Below are positions 10,201 to 20,529 of a stretch of DNA of 64,000 nucleotides, piece by piece. The notes beneath the pieces are model-generated. The model saw only the letters and a list, made by a program, of their open reading frames with translations. It was not told where the DNA came from and ran no database searches. Made by a program: the position numbers and the translations under genes. Position 1 is the first letter of the stretch, and the number at the start of each line of letters is the position of its first letter. This DNA is from Cladopsammia gracilis (lineage: Eukaryota > Cnidaria > Anthozoa > Scleractinia > Dendrophylliidae), in the NCBI GenBank assembly GCA_022457155.1, contig JAJGOT010000237.1, positions 62,001 to 126,000 on the forward strand. The letters are read 5' to 3'.

Positions 10201-13200
10201 ATTGTGCCACGGCCGGCCAGATATGAAAAACCACTAAAAACCTCCCTTTAGATGTGGCCAAAAAAAGTGGAAACGTATACCTCCCTATAAAATTGCAGTG
10301 GCACTGGATCTCAGAGGTACAGGTACAAACATTACTGACAAATGACAACATTTCCAGATACTTTAAATTTGCTATATTACATTATCTAACCATTTGAAAG
10401 ACTGAAACAAAAACGAAAAAGAAAAAAGAAAAAAGATAGCGTTGCAGAAGACTGACCAACGTACATTGTAGAATGATAAATATCTCCTGCCAAAGCCTTA
10501 AATAGTCCTGAGCTATCCTTTGAGGACAAGCGAGCCTCTAATGCTGTGCTTTCAGAATAACAATTTCTGACTAATTCGTTCCTACATCACTCAGTCGTCA
10601 GAAATTAAATATTTCATTGATTCAGAAATGTTCATTCTTCAGCTACATTTATAAGTATCAATACATTTACTTACAGTATCTGGTTCCCCAAATTCATTGC
10701 ATTTGATTGTGACTGAGGTTATCAATGTTTGTGGCCCACCAAATGAGCCATGGAATTTCACTTTCCTGTCCCTCTTAGCATCAAACTCATAAGCACCAGG
10801 TCTACAATAAAAAAAACATTGTTACAGTCAACTCTCTTAAAGCTGACGCCCTATTTAAGGGTAGAAAATCGAGATTTGATACCCTTTTTAAGGTCCAATT
10901 CAGGCGTGTAGTACAGTTTTAACAGACCATAATTTATCTTTTTCGTTTTGGGCATTGAGGTAGATACTGCAATTTAGTGATCCTATCTAAGGAATATCTA
11001 AGGATCACAATACCAAGAATACCAAAAAGGATACCCTATTTAAGGACTGAGCACCTCAAAAACCATACCCTATTGGGCAGCACATACCTATATAGTGTAT
11101 ATAACGGAGTACCCCCCCCCCCCCCCCCACAGGAGCTAACGCCCCTGTAACAAAGTTTTAGTGGAACACCTCCCTTAGGCCAGCATCTGTGGTTGGCTGT
11201 TAGTGGCTGAATTTTACTTGTTTGTCTGAAACTGAGCTCTCTATAAAGCAGACGCAGTTGGCTGTCACTAATTTTTTACATAGGTGCAGAAGTGAAGAAC
11301 ATTGCCTTCTGAGGTTGTCAATGTTTTGCTTTTCCATCAAGAAAAAAAAAGGAATAAGAACAAAAAAGAATGGGGAATAAAACAAAGAAAAAGAAAAGTC
11401 ACACTTATAAGCTTTTCCAAAATTTTGCTTTGTGCATATGTCCAAAACCAAGTACTAGATATATTTGACCCAGAAAGGAAAGGAAGCTTAGTTTTCATGT
11501 TGAAAACAATGTTTTGGACAGTTAGCTTGCAATTTGCCTCCACAGCAGTCACAGTGACTTCAAATTGTCGTTTTCTGCTAAACTTCTAGGAGACAATGGG
11601 TTATATGTATAACAATTAGCAAAAAGTAAATTGTTTTCTTACCCAGGAAGTCCAGCAAGATCCTGTAACATAAAACATAACAATATTTATACCTTTATTT
11701 AAGTCATAATTTAATTTAGTAAATGGTCTGCACAAACATTACATATGTACATTTTTACAAAGTTATTAATACATTGTACATTAATTGAAAGGCTCAAGAT
11801 ATATATATAACCAGCCTATGGCAAATTTTGAAATATTTTCAACACACAAATTGTAACATGCATGGTTCGTGTAAGTTTACAAATGTAGGTAAAAGAGAGC
11901 CAATACATTTGTATATGACTCTTCAGGTCATAACATCTTTTCAAGAATGTCCTATTTAAAAATTTTAGCGCGAATACGGAGCAACTAAATTGCTGTAGTC
12001 GCGCTGTGATATTCTCCATAATCATGGCACATATTTAGCTGCCATGATTTTAATAAAACAGGCCGCAAAATCACACCATGAACACTGATTGCGCTAACAT
12101 TTTTAGATAGATAGATAGCTTTTTAAAGTGTCACCGTTAATAGCAGTTGCAGCCCACTAAGTAAGGACACTTTTAATAACTATAAGATTACAGAAAAAAT
12201 ACCTATATATAATAACTATAAAATTAGATAACTATACATAAAAATCATACGATTATATCTACATTTCTCTAAATAAAAATTAGAAAAAGTATAAGAAGTG
12301 TAAAAAATTTTGTACAGTTTCGTACTATGTATTAAAATATGCAACAACAATAAACTAAAAAGGGCATAAGATACAGTTTTTACAGTTATCGCTAACAAAA
12401 TCCTCTAAAGAGGGGACTGGGATGTTTTGGTCTAATTGAATCTCTTTTACTTCAACTAAATAATGTTATAACCAGCCATTATTGTTGCATCATAATGCTT
12501 TTTTGGCTCAAAAAGACACATTTTCAGTGTTCCATTTAATATTTTTTGGCAAGGGGTCATGTAATTTTTCAGGGGGGTCACATAAGGTAGGCCTACCTGG
12601 CTAACCAGGGGGGGGGGGGGTTAGGGTTAGGGTTAGAAAATATTTTAAATTCGGAAAACATATTATCACGCGTGTAATCTCCCAAGCGACTCACAAAATC
12701 AACAAAATGAATACAAAAAATATGTCAGTGAATAGATCGGCTAGAAGCAAACGAAAATCGACTCAACATGAGATGCGCAGAATGAATAAGTGAATGAATG
12801 AACTTGCAGGCCATTTTGAAGTGAAATAGTAATAACATCGTTTATACAGAACAAACTTACCCTGGTCTACGCCATCTTTGGATCGTTTTTGCCAGCCACT
12901 GAACAAAGATTGCTGTTTTGTTCGCTTCATTTTGAGGCAAATGATTTCCCGGTGCCGGGTTTACGTGTTTGGGCCGTCACATCGGCCGTCACGGCTCGGT
13001 TCTCACGTGAAAATGTATTTAGCCGAAGCGCGTAAGCGGTAATGCGAGCAGGAGACATTGCTGTACTCTAAGAGAAAAATTATTATTTTCCCTCTTCTTT
13101 TTCTTTAAAAATAACTTTAAGATATCGAGAAAGTTGAAAGGTAGCGCTTGTTTAATTCATGAAAAGTATTGTAAAACGACAATAAATAAATCAAGCTTCG

Positions 13201-16200
13201 ATGATTAGTCAGGCGTGACTTAGAAAATGATCTTACAGGGGTAGGACTAATCTGCGGAACTGCAGACCGCGGAACCTGCGGAACCTGCGGAACCTGCGGA
13301 ACCTAGATTTTTTTTAAATAAAATGATAGTACAAATCATAAAATGGTCTACAAGTGGTTGATTTCTCAATAAACAGTCAGAAGAAAAAGAGATAAAGAAA
13401 CGAAATGGGAAAAAAGGGTCGGGAACCGGACAAAATAAATTAAGTCACGCGTCACGCAATTGTACGCGTAGTTTTGTTGTGAATATCGAATCAGGATTTC
13501 ATTTTTCGATTAACAGTTCTCCTAGCAAACTGTTACAGTACAAAACACCGTGAGTTTATGTGATGAATATATGGAATATTTGTACTGCAGATATACATTT
13601 TAAGCATATGAAATATACATTTTAAGCTTGCTTTTCTCAACTGCTTAAGTTGAGTACATTACTGCGAGGATCTTTCATTTGCTTAAAACGGCGTGAGTTT
13701 ATTGTACTGAAATTCCGTTTATTGTTTAATTTCATGTTAAGGGTTCATTAAAGTAAAAGAAAGTGAAATGATTAAGATAATATTGAAGGTAAAAAGATAA
13801 AATTGAACCACTTCTCGGTACTTTGTATTCAGCAGTGCGGTAAGTTGCTCATGTATGTACATTTAAAATCGGTTTTGATTTCACCTTTGATGTCACATCA
13901 CCCCAGTATAATGCTCGTACAAAGATCTTCGGGTTCAATGTCGTAAATAGGGTGGGAAAATTGAGGATTACCAAAGGTAGTGTTGATTTATTCACCTCCG
14001 ATCGAGTTTTGACTATGACATCATGACAATTCCCAACTATAATAAGCTGTTAAAAAATTCAGGGAAATGATATATTAACGACTTTTCTTCTTGATGGAGT
14101 GAAGGGGCAAGGAAACGCCAACTCATTTTTTTAGCCTTTATAAAAGCATAAATTATATTTTATATCATACTTGTATCTCCTACTTTTCCTAACGCTCGTC
14201 ATGCTATCTGTGAAAAATCTGCGAAGGTTAAACATGCTTCCCAAATGAATGTTCTGTTTCATTTTGTAGCTCGTTGTTGTTAAACTGTGCTTGCTGTGAT
14301 AATACTGCTTTATTAATTTCATGGGCTTGTACGGTAACCGTAAACACAACTTTTATTTATTAACGTGTTAATCTCTTACGTACGAATCTCTTTAAAATAC
14401 CTATTTTTGACAATAAAGTAACTTTAAATACCCCAAACAGTTTCAAATCACTTACAATTTAAATTTGTACCCAGAACAGTTAGAAATCAATTAAAAACCC
14501 AACTCAGTTTGAAATCATTAGGGTGAGTTCCTTTGGGTTGATCCGGATCAGTATCAGCGATCCGAGATCACTTGGATCACTGTGCACCTGTGAGTCCTTG
14601 CTCAGAGTTGATTTGCCGAATCCTTAGATCACGGTGCCATGATCCAATTGATCTCAGATCACTGATCCTGATCTGGATCATCCCAAAAGAACGCACTCTT
14701 AATTTAAACAAATGCAAACAACAGAAGTTATAACTCAATGGAAACGCAACCAGCGGCCATAACCTTAGGGAAAAATAGACGGAAAACAAATTATTTCCGT
14801 CCTAAACAGCCATAATTGCCAACAAAACGTTTTACGTGTTTTGAGGTAGTCGTCACGATCTATTTTAGCGGCAAGACTTAGATCAAAATGAGATCGGATC
14901 GAGAAGCGAAAAATCGTACCTACCACTCTCGAGGTGATGTCAGCGATGACCGCGTCGTGACATAAAGGCTAAAAAAATGAGTTGGCGTTTCCTTGCCCCT
15001 TCACTCCATCAAGAAGAAAAGTCGTTAATATATCATTTCCCTGAATTTTTTAACAGCTTATTATAGTTGGGAATTGTCATGATATCATAGTCAAAACTCG
15101 ATCGGAGGTGAATAAATCAACACTACCTTTGGTAATCCTCAATTTTCCCACCCTATTTACCACATTGAACCCGAAGATCTTTGTACGAGCATTATACTGG
15201 GGTGATGTGACATCAAAGGTGAAATCAAAACCGATTTTAAATGTACATACATGAGCAACTTACCGCACTGCTGAATACAAAGTACCGAGAAGTGGTTCAA
15301 TTTTATCTTTTTACCTTCAATATTATCTTAATCATTTCACTTTCTTTTACTTTAATGAACCCTTAACATGAAATTAAACAATAAACGGAATTTCAGTACA
15401 ATAAACTCACGCCGTTTTAAGCAAATGAAAGATCCTCGCAGTAATGTACTCAACTTAAGCAGTTGAGAAAAGCAAGCTTAAAATGTATATTTCATATGCT
15501 TAAAATGTATATCTGCAGTACAAATATTCCATATATTCATCACATAAACTCACGGTGTTTTGTACTGTAACAGTTTGCTAGGAGAACTGTCAATCGAAAA
15601 CTGAAATCCTGATTCGATATTCACAACAAAACTACGCGTACAATTGCGTGACGCGTGACTTAATTTATTTTGTCCGGTTCCCGACCCTTTTTTCCCATTT
15701 CGTTTCTTTATCTCTTTTTCTTCTGACTGTTTATTGAGAAATCAACCACTTGTAGACCATTTTATGATTTGTACTATCATTTTATTTAAAAAAAAATCTA
15801 GGTTCCGCAGGTTCCGCAGGTTCCGCAGGTTCCGCAGGTTCCGCGGTCTGCAGTTCCGCAGATTAGTCCTACCCCACACTGCCCCAGATAGTGGCACAAG
15901 AATCTATCCGATATGTGACGATTCACTTTCACGAGCGCCGCGTCGCAGCGGCGTTCCGGAACAAAAATCGTCCCGAAACTAGCGTTTCATGTGTGAACGA
16001 AAGGCCTATCCGGTATGGTTTTCGTGCCGGCGCAAGAGCTATCCGGTATAGTGTAGACATAGCCTTAGAGTCTAGCTGTTGTTTATGTAACATTTTGGAA
16101 ACTTGTTTACAAAGAAATGAAATTCGATCGGGGAAGAAATTGATTACGTGCTAGGTAACCAAGGTGAAAACCACACGACATATAAAATCCGCCAAGAATG

Positions 16201-19200
16201 AATGCGGTTTCTCGGTTTCTTGAGCCTTAGTGAAATCATCGAACTGTGTTTATTTTATCCTGAACTAACAAGTATGGAAATTAACAATGCCATAGCAAGA
16301 CAATTATTATTTCTGGGGCGCGTTCTCTTTTATTTGCTAAATTATCTTTCATACCGACGACCAAATGGTTCGCCACTCAAGTCGCCTTCGGAATTTTGCT
16401 GAATTTGATTGTTTTTTTAAACGTCTTTTCCGTTGATATGTAGTCTTTTCCTTTAGAAACTTCATTCCTTTATTTTCCTTTTTCTCTTTTATGATTATAG
16501 TACTTTTATAATTTATTATACTTTATTCGATTATCGGGTCAGGTAGCCTTTGCCGTCGGGTTTTTGACCCGAGACCCGTCTCTTAAATGGAACACTGATT
16601 TTAAGAAGGCCAAATTTCAAAATTCTACACAGGGGGTTGATGATGATGTACAATCATATAAAATGATGTCCAATAAACACTGTCTCTTCACCTTTTTGTT
16701 AATTGCTGGAAATCTTGTTGCACCAACATTAAAGGCTTTGGATGCTTCATCGAAGAGGATTGGTTTACTAATGACCTCCTGATAAGTAGGCGGGCCTGGG
16801 ACATCCATCTACAATGTTGTAAGACAAATGAACACATTCAAAGTGGTAAATGAGCAGATTATAACTATTTCTACTGTGTTCTTAGCTGAACCCATAAGTT
16901 AATGCGTTACAGATGTGCAAATAAGTGTTGCAACACAAAGTATTAATTAAAACTAGAAATAGATTAGAGCCAGTGAAGTGCTGCGATGTTACTCATCAAT
17001 GTCAATAGGCTCTATGATGATTACTGTTTTTTGTATATTTTTCCCAAAAATATAACCGATTTGTTTGAATAATACCGGAAAGCATGAATTTGTGTTAAAC
17101 ATAAATATAGTACTAAATAGTACAGAATTTGTCGTTTTCCATATTGCTTAGACTAATATTCATTTGTAATGTTTAATTTTATGCCCCCGGGCATACAACA
17201 AGAGTTTAGCTCCGCATAGTCGTAGTGATAGCCTCCAATGTAGACATCCTTAGGGCTCGTCACGCAATCTTTCATAGTTGGAAATTTGACACGAAATTAA
17301 ACGAGGCCCAACATGACTTTGCACATAACAGGGCTGAAAAACTTAGAAAAAAACATTGTCTTCCCCTCGAAATGTCACTTAATCGTTCATGACCTTGATG
17401 ACTACTTCCAGTCTGTTGTGCCGTATATAAAGCGCCCAGGTCTCACTCGGTCAAATGAAACACAGGGAGCCTGTCACGATTAGTGTGCTGCTCGCCTATG
17501 GGCTCGCAGCAAAAAGGGCTGTTGGCCTGAATATATCACATTGTTACACCTGTTTACAGAAATGTGATACATGCTTACATGAGCTGGTTTAGGAAATCTT
17601 GGAGCTGTTCTTGCACCAACAGAGTAACCCCTTTTACAGACAGGTCTTCCTTCAAGTTCATAAATGAAGCCACTCACCTGTCAAGATAATTTAACAAAAT
17701 GTGAATCATAGAATACATCTAAAATAATCCAAGTGAAACAAAAATATTTCCTTCAGCAAACTGGGGTAGCGTAGTTATCCTGTATTATACAAGACAGTCA
17801 GGTCTTGTCGGTGGTCTGGTCAGGTTAGTGCATCAGGGGTCTATGATCACAGGAAAAAATACCAGGTTCCCATTTTTGGATATTTTAGGGTATTTAAAAA
17901 ATACCCATATAAATCCCAAATTTGGAAGAGTGAGACAAGTCCCAACCAGGGAACGTGGTTGGGAATTCCCAGGTTGGAACTTGTCTCACTTGGCCAAATT
18001 TGGGAATTTTGTTGGTGTTCTGTAAATACCCTAAAAAATCCCAAAATGGGAATCAGGTATTTTTTCCTGTGGATCTGCAATCATGCCTTCTATTGAACCT
18101 TCTCTATGGGTAATCTATAGACTTCAATTTTGTTGCTTTGTTTCTACATACTGTATATCATTGATTTTTTAAGCTGAACTAATGCCATATTTCTATTGCA
18201 GTAATTTGCTCTCTGTTTTCCTGAATGTTCTTGCTAACAAGCTTTTAGTCAGCACGGTGTCCAGGTGTCCTGTGGACACCCACGTTTTGAAGAAATTCAT
18301 GAAAATTGCACCTAATCATTTAAACATTAATGATGGGAAATACATGTATCTTCAGGACGCCCACTTTTCAATTTCTGGCTAAATGCCTGCTTGCTAATAG
18401 ACCCCCTCCTAATGGTTAAGCAAGTCTGGATCTCCCATGAAAATTTTATACCAATGATTATTGTTATCATCGAGAAACAAGCTTAAAAGATGACAGAAGA
18501 TCTCTCTAATCTTCTCAGTAACATGATCAACAATTTGCAATTATTGGAAATTGCTGATCTTGTTATTGAGAATGCTGATTTATTGATCGCAATCATGGCG
18601 ACTTCGATTTTGTTGGAACAGTACCCACAGAGGGGCTGACTGTATCCACTGAAAAATCTACAAGTCATGCACAACAACCTTGATATTAAATACCGGTAAT
18701 TAGTGCTGAACTGCAGCAAACCTCCAAACAAGATTCAAGGGAATTATGAAATCTAGTACTGTCACAAGTCCCTTGATCTTGTTATTGATGTATATAGTCA
18801 ACTGCCTAAATAAAGTGTAGCACGTGTATACTGCTCAAGTGGTGAACAACAGTAAAACCAACTATAGCAGGCCCTTAACAACAGACACCACCTGTAATCA
18901 GACACCTCTTTTACCAGGGCACAAAGTCATGGTCTCAGCCACACACCAGCACTGAGGCCATCTGGGGAGGGGGGAGGGGGGGAGGGGGTGTATGTCACTA
19001 ATTAGTCTGAATTTCAAACAATTTCATGAGGTTCACACGTCACTGTCAAAGTTTTGTGCATTACCATGCCACAATTTTGCAATTTTGTGGAATCTTTCAG
19101 TCATTCATCATCATTTCGCTTTGCCGATGTTGCTGTTTTGACACCATGTTTATAGTCATCAGAATTTACCCTAAAAGGGCCTTCAGCACTACAATTTAAC

Positions 19201-20119
19201 CTCTCCTAAGCGACAGATGGTTTTCACTCAGACGTGACCTTCAGTCCTGTGGGACTCAAATGAGAAAGGCCATGGCGGCCATGTTGGTGCACATAACAAA
19301 AGAAGTTCATTAAAAAATTCTTTTGTAGGTGTGCACCAACATGGCCAACGTGACGTACCGTGAATTACCACCTACACTTTAACATGGTCTCGTAATTTGT
19401 AACAAGTAAGAGGGGGAATAGCCATTCACATATGGAGAAGCATACCATCCAGGGGTAGTAGTAAACTCCATTTGCTAGTTACTTTACACCAAGAGTCAGA
19501 TTCATAAGCTTTTTAAATCACTACTCGCCATTAATTCCTCCAGAGAAAAGAACAATCGTCATCATATAAAATGAACAGCGTGCACAATAAGAATATTTTA
19601 TAGTACTTGTTTGCCTCAGTGACATCAGATGAAAAGCAATAACCTGGGACATGACTATAAATATAAATATAAATATCCAAGGATAAGACTTAAGCTTAAT
19701 TCAATTCTTTAAGTTTAAAAACAGGTTTATTAAAAGGCGAAATCACAGCATGTAAAACGTGGAGTAATTTCATTTCGAGTACAATATGCAAATCGATGGA
19801 AGTCACACAAATAAGGTCGATCACACTCGTTTACGGACAGCCACGAAGGTTTTATCTAGACAAAAAACAAACAGCCATAAAAAATATTACCTCGGCATTG
19901 TCATAACACCCTGGGCCGCGGTTTGGAGCGCCTCTCAAGGCAAGCTCGTTTCCAAAGCGATTCGCCGGAACTTTCAGCGGTAAGAGTTCGCGGTCTAGCG
20001 TTGTTCCGAAAGCGACCGCTCTTCGATCTACGAAGGAGAAATTGCGTTCAGTTATTTGTTATTGTCGAAAATAAACTCGTTGCACAATTACTGACGAACA
20101 TACCGTCGCTTGTAGCCAT
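7207..20119 (-). CDS. CIMAP3: Pitchfork / ciliary microtubule-associated protein 3
   Basis: Nine coding exons on the minus strand join in frame through GT-AG introns: 20104-20119, 19891-20027, 17579-17677, 16692-16808, 11643-11662, 10675-10801, 9395-9507, 8572-8647 and 7207-7272. The total is 771 bases, or 256 residues plus a stop. Landmarks are RGAPNRGPGCY (about 36-46), GYSVGARTAPRF (about 67-78), FNVGATRFP (about 110-118), LPGPGAYEF (about 128-136) and the terminus REAYMSLYF. These match vertebrate pitchfork as I recall it (GSPHRGPGCY, GARTAVRF, SPGAYNP, AYLSLYY). The family carries SHIPPO-like P-G repeats, acts at cilia and basal bodies, and has been linked to Aurora A and cilium disassembly. 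Residues 164-196 add cysteines (C164, C173, C176, C193, C196) arranged like a zinc ribbon, a segment I do not recall in the human protein. The introns are rich in transposons. The start exon is the least certain piece. Confidence 0.92.
7305..7585. mobile_element. MITE with TA target duplication, older copy
   Basis: The left end GCGGTTTTCAATTGAG and the right end TTTAAAACTGCTC match the terminal inverted repeats of the cleaner copy at 61173-61440. TA dinucleotides flank both ends, as in Tc1/mariner-type MITEs. It lies in the last intron of the pitchfork gene. Confidence 0.65.
7845..8515. repeat. Dispersed repeat, interrupted by a MITE
   Basis: The 8070-8160 and 8460-8515 parts match 63345-63485 (ACCGAGCTGTCGCCC, GCGCGAGAGCGTACATTT, GATCGATCGCGCTCGACTGA). 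The 7845-8070 part resembles 39585-39770. A TIR element at 8192-8380 splits it. It lies in pitchfork intron 8 and encodes no protein I recognise. Confidence 0.55.
8192..8380. mobile_element. MITE with TTATAATTCAACACA ends
   Basis: Terminal inverted repeats read TTATAATTCAACACA inward from both ends. The second copy at 32242-32417 lies in the opposite orientation. Each is about 180 bp, with no coding capacity. Confidence 0.75.
8572..8647 (-). CDS. CIMAP3: Pitchfork exon 8
   Basis: It lies between acceptor TTTTGACAG and donor GTAAGA. It encodes YLQSFYKVRDCSNIHNHEG and a short tail ending in M. The first base completes the serine codon split from exon 7. Confidence 0.9.
9395..9507 (-). CDS. CIMAP3: Pitchfork exon 7 (zinc-ribbon-like)
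   Basis: It encodes CNSCKNPPVGDYYEY, then HLCRKCYDHHLKTGEKY. The two CxxC pairs 17 residues apart look like a metal-binding knuckle. It ends in phase 2 at donor GTAAAT. Confidence 0.9.
9552..9843 (-). mobile_element. tRNA-derived SINE
   Basis: Read on the minus strand it opens with a tRNA-like head: box A around TGGTCTAGTGGTTAGCGG (plus-strand 9816-9833) and box B GGTTCGAAGCC (9780-9790). A body follows with TATAAATGGGTACCGGCGAC and GCGATGGACTGGCATCCC. Other copies are at 20530-21010, 30609-30713 and 41095-41480. The RNA polymerase III boxes are intact in this copy. It sits in pitchfork intron 6. Confidence 0.85.
9951..10023. repeat. G-run low-complexity tract
   Basis: A purine-rich stretch ends in a T run and about 20 G (10004-10022). 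It resembles the ends of the C/G-run element family but lacks the GTACTC motif. Confidence 0.5.
10675..10801 (-). CDS. CIMAP3: Pitchfork exon 6
   Basis: It encodes PGAYEFDAKRDRKVKFHGSF, then GGPQTLITSVTIKCNEFGEP and DT. PGAY is the second P-G repeat. The first base completes the glycine codon begun in the 20-bp exon. Confidence 0.92.
10850..11135. mobile_element. Divergent C-run element (variant)
   Basis: It has repeated ACCCTATTTAAGG motifs and ends in GGAGTACC plus a C run, like the right end of the 4602-5016 family. The left end is unclear, so it may be truncated or a related subfamily. It lies in pitchfork intron 5. Confidence 0.5.
11643..11662 (-). CDS. CIMAP3: Pitchfork exon 5 (20-bp microexon)
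   Basis: Acceptor GTTACAG and donor GTAAGA bound twenty bases encoding DLAGLP plus two bases of G. It is the only reading that joins exon 4 (phase 0) to exon 6 (phase 2) and rebuilds the LPGPGAY motif. Confidence 0.85.
12608..12636 (+). repeat. G run followed by three TTAGGG-type repeats
   Basis: A G tract leads into GGTTAGGGTTAGGGTTAG. This is a short interstitial telomere-like tract, too short to imply a chromosome end. Confidence 0.7.
12861..12930 (-). other. Exon-like ATG segment inside pitchfork intron 4
   Basis: It encodes MKRTKQQSLFSGWQKR and a few more residues up to an excellent donor (CAGG then GTAAGT). It cannot join pitchfork exon 5 in frame at that donor: the result stops within a few codons. 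It may be the first exon of an unrecognised gene, an alternative 5' exon, or chance. The QxxLFxxW-like string faintly resembles a PCNA-binding motif. Confidence 0.25.
13238..15875. mobile_element. Foldback element with ~900-bp inverted arms
   Basis: The arms 13238-14141 and 14962-15875 are nearly identical reverse complements. The ends begin GGGGTAGGACTAATCTGC on both sides. Just inside each end lies a 9-bp tandem array (GCGGAACCT), with four copies on the left and five on the right, which largely explains the different arm lengths (904 and 914). ACA flanks both ends and may be a 3-bp target duplication. No transposase is visible in the ~820-bp centre, so it must be mobilised in trans. It lies in pitchfork intron 4. 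Confidence 0.92.
14521..14698. mobile_element. Harbinger-type MITE nested in the foldback centre
   Basis: The element is 178 bp. The left end GGGTGAGTTCCTTTGGG and the right end, read inward as GAGTGCGTTCTTTTGGG, are imperfect inverted repeats continuing into GATCC-rich sequence. TTA lies on both sides (14518-14520 and 14699-14701), the 3-bp target duplication typical of PIF/Harbinger elements. Confidence 0.85.
15885..16070. repeat. Possible MITE with CTATCCGGTAT motifs
   Basis: ATCTATCCGATATGTGACG near the start and CTATCCGGTAT repeated twice near the end suggest a short GC-rich dispersed element next to the foldback. The boundaries are not clear. Confidence 0.35.
16692..16808 (-). CDS. CIMAP3: Pitchfork exon 4
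   Basis: It encodes MDVPGPPTYQEVISK, then ILFDEASKAFNVGATRFP and INKK, in phase 0 at both ends. The PGPPTY turn and NVGATRFP are SHIPPO-like repeat elements. The ATG at its start is internal, not an initiator. Confidence 0.92.
17579..17677 (-). CDS. CIMAP3: Pitchfork exon 3
   Basis: It encodes VSGFIYELEGRPVCKR then GYSVGARTAPRFPKPAH, in phase 0 at both ends. GYSVGARTAPRF is the best-conserved block of the family. Confidence 0.93.
17845..18075. mobile_element. Palindromic MITE
   Basis: The ends GATCACAGGAAAAAATACC and, inward from the right, GATCCACAGGAAAAAATACC are inverted repeats. The complementarity continues through TTTAGGGTATTTA and AGTGAGACAAGT to a central hairpin, so nearly the whole 231 bp folds back. 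It lies in pitchfork intron 2. Confidence 0.85.
19277..19346. repeat. Short inverted repeat (GGCCATGTTGGTGCAC)
   Basis: GGCCATGTTGGTGCAC and its exact reverse complement bracket a short spacer that also pairs partly (CTTTTGT/ACAAAAG). It is a hairpin-forming remnant in pitchfork intron 2. Confidence 0.7.
19891..20027 (-). CDS. CIMAP3: Pitchfork exon 2
   Basis: It encodes DRRAVAFGTTLDRELLPLK, then VPANRFGNELALRGAPNRG and PGCYDNAE. The RGAPNRGPGCY string is nearly the vertebrate sequence. The 76-bp intron before it is the shortest in the gene. Confidence 0.93.
20104..20119 (-). CDS. CIMAP3: Pitchfork exon 1 (start codon)
   Basis: ATG GCT ACA AGC GAC G, followed by donor GTATGT, gives MATSD and fits the phase of exon 2. 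No better in-frame ATG was found before exon 2. The exon is tiny, so the call rests on splice fit only. Confidence 0.65.
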
Positions 20120-20529
20120 GATTATTTTGTTTCCTTCAAGCTAAAAAGTCAAATAGTCTCAGTTGTTGTATGTAACATAGAATCTGCTGTTTGCCCTAAA
20201 GATCGCGATATCGCCAAGACAACAGACGGTTACAGCCGCTGTCTTTTGATATGACAGGCGTATACAACGTTCCAAAACAAGAAAAGGATTGGGAACGAGA
20301 AAAGGGTGGTAAGTAAAAATGAAGGAAGAAAAGGAACTCTTTTCCTTTTCGAATTTTTGTTAACGCTGCTCCACTCCACTCACTTATTCAATGATCGTTC
20401 ATTCTATGTTTTGTTTGAGTATCGGCAAACTGATCTTTACGGCAGAAAAACAGAAGAAAAAGCAAAGTGGTTCTAACGTCTTTGCCTTGTCCTTAAAGTC
20501 TAAGGCCCCCACCCTTAGGCCCCCACCCC

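Noticed and set aside
12608..12636. Telomere or subtelomere
   Set aside because: There are only three TTAGGG units next to a G run, inside a gene intron.
9391..12930. A separate four-exon gene starting at the ATG at 12930 and using the exons at 11643, 10675 and 9395
   Set aside because: The frame fails: the 70-bp first exon makes the third exon stop after a few codons. The same exons join perfectly in frame to the pitchfork exons further upstream.
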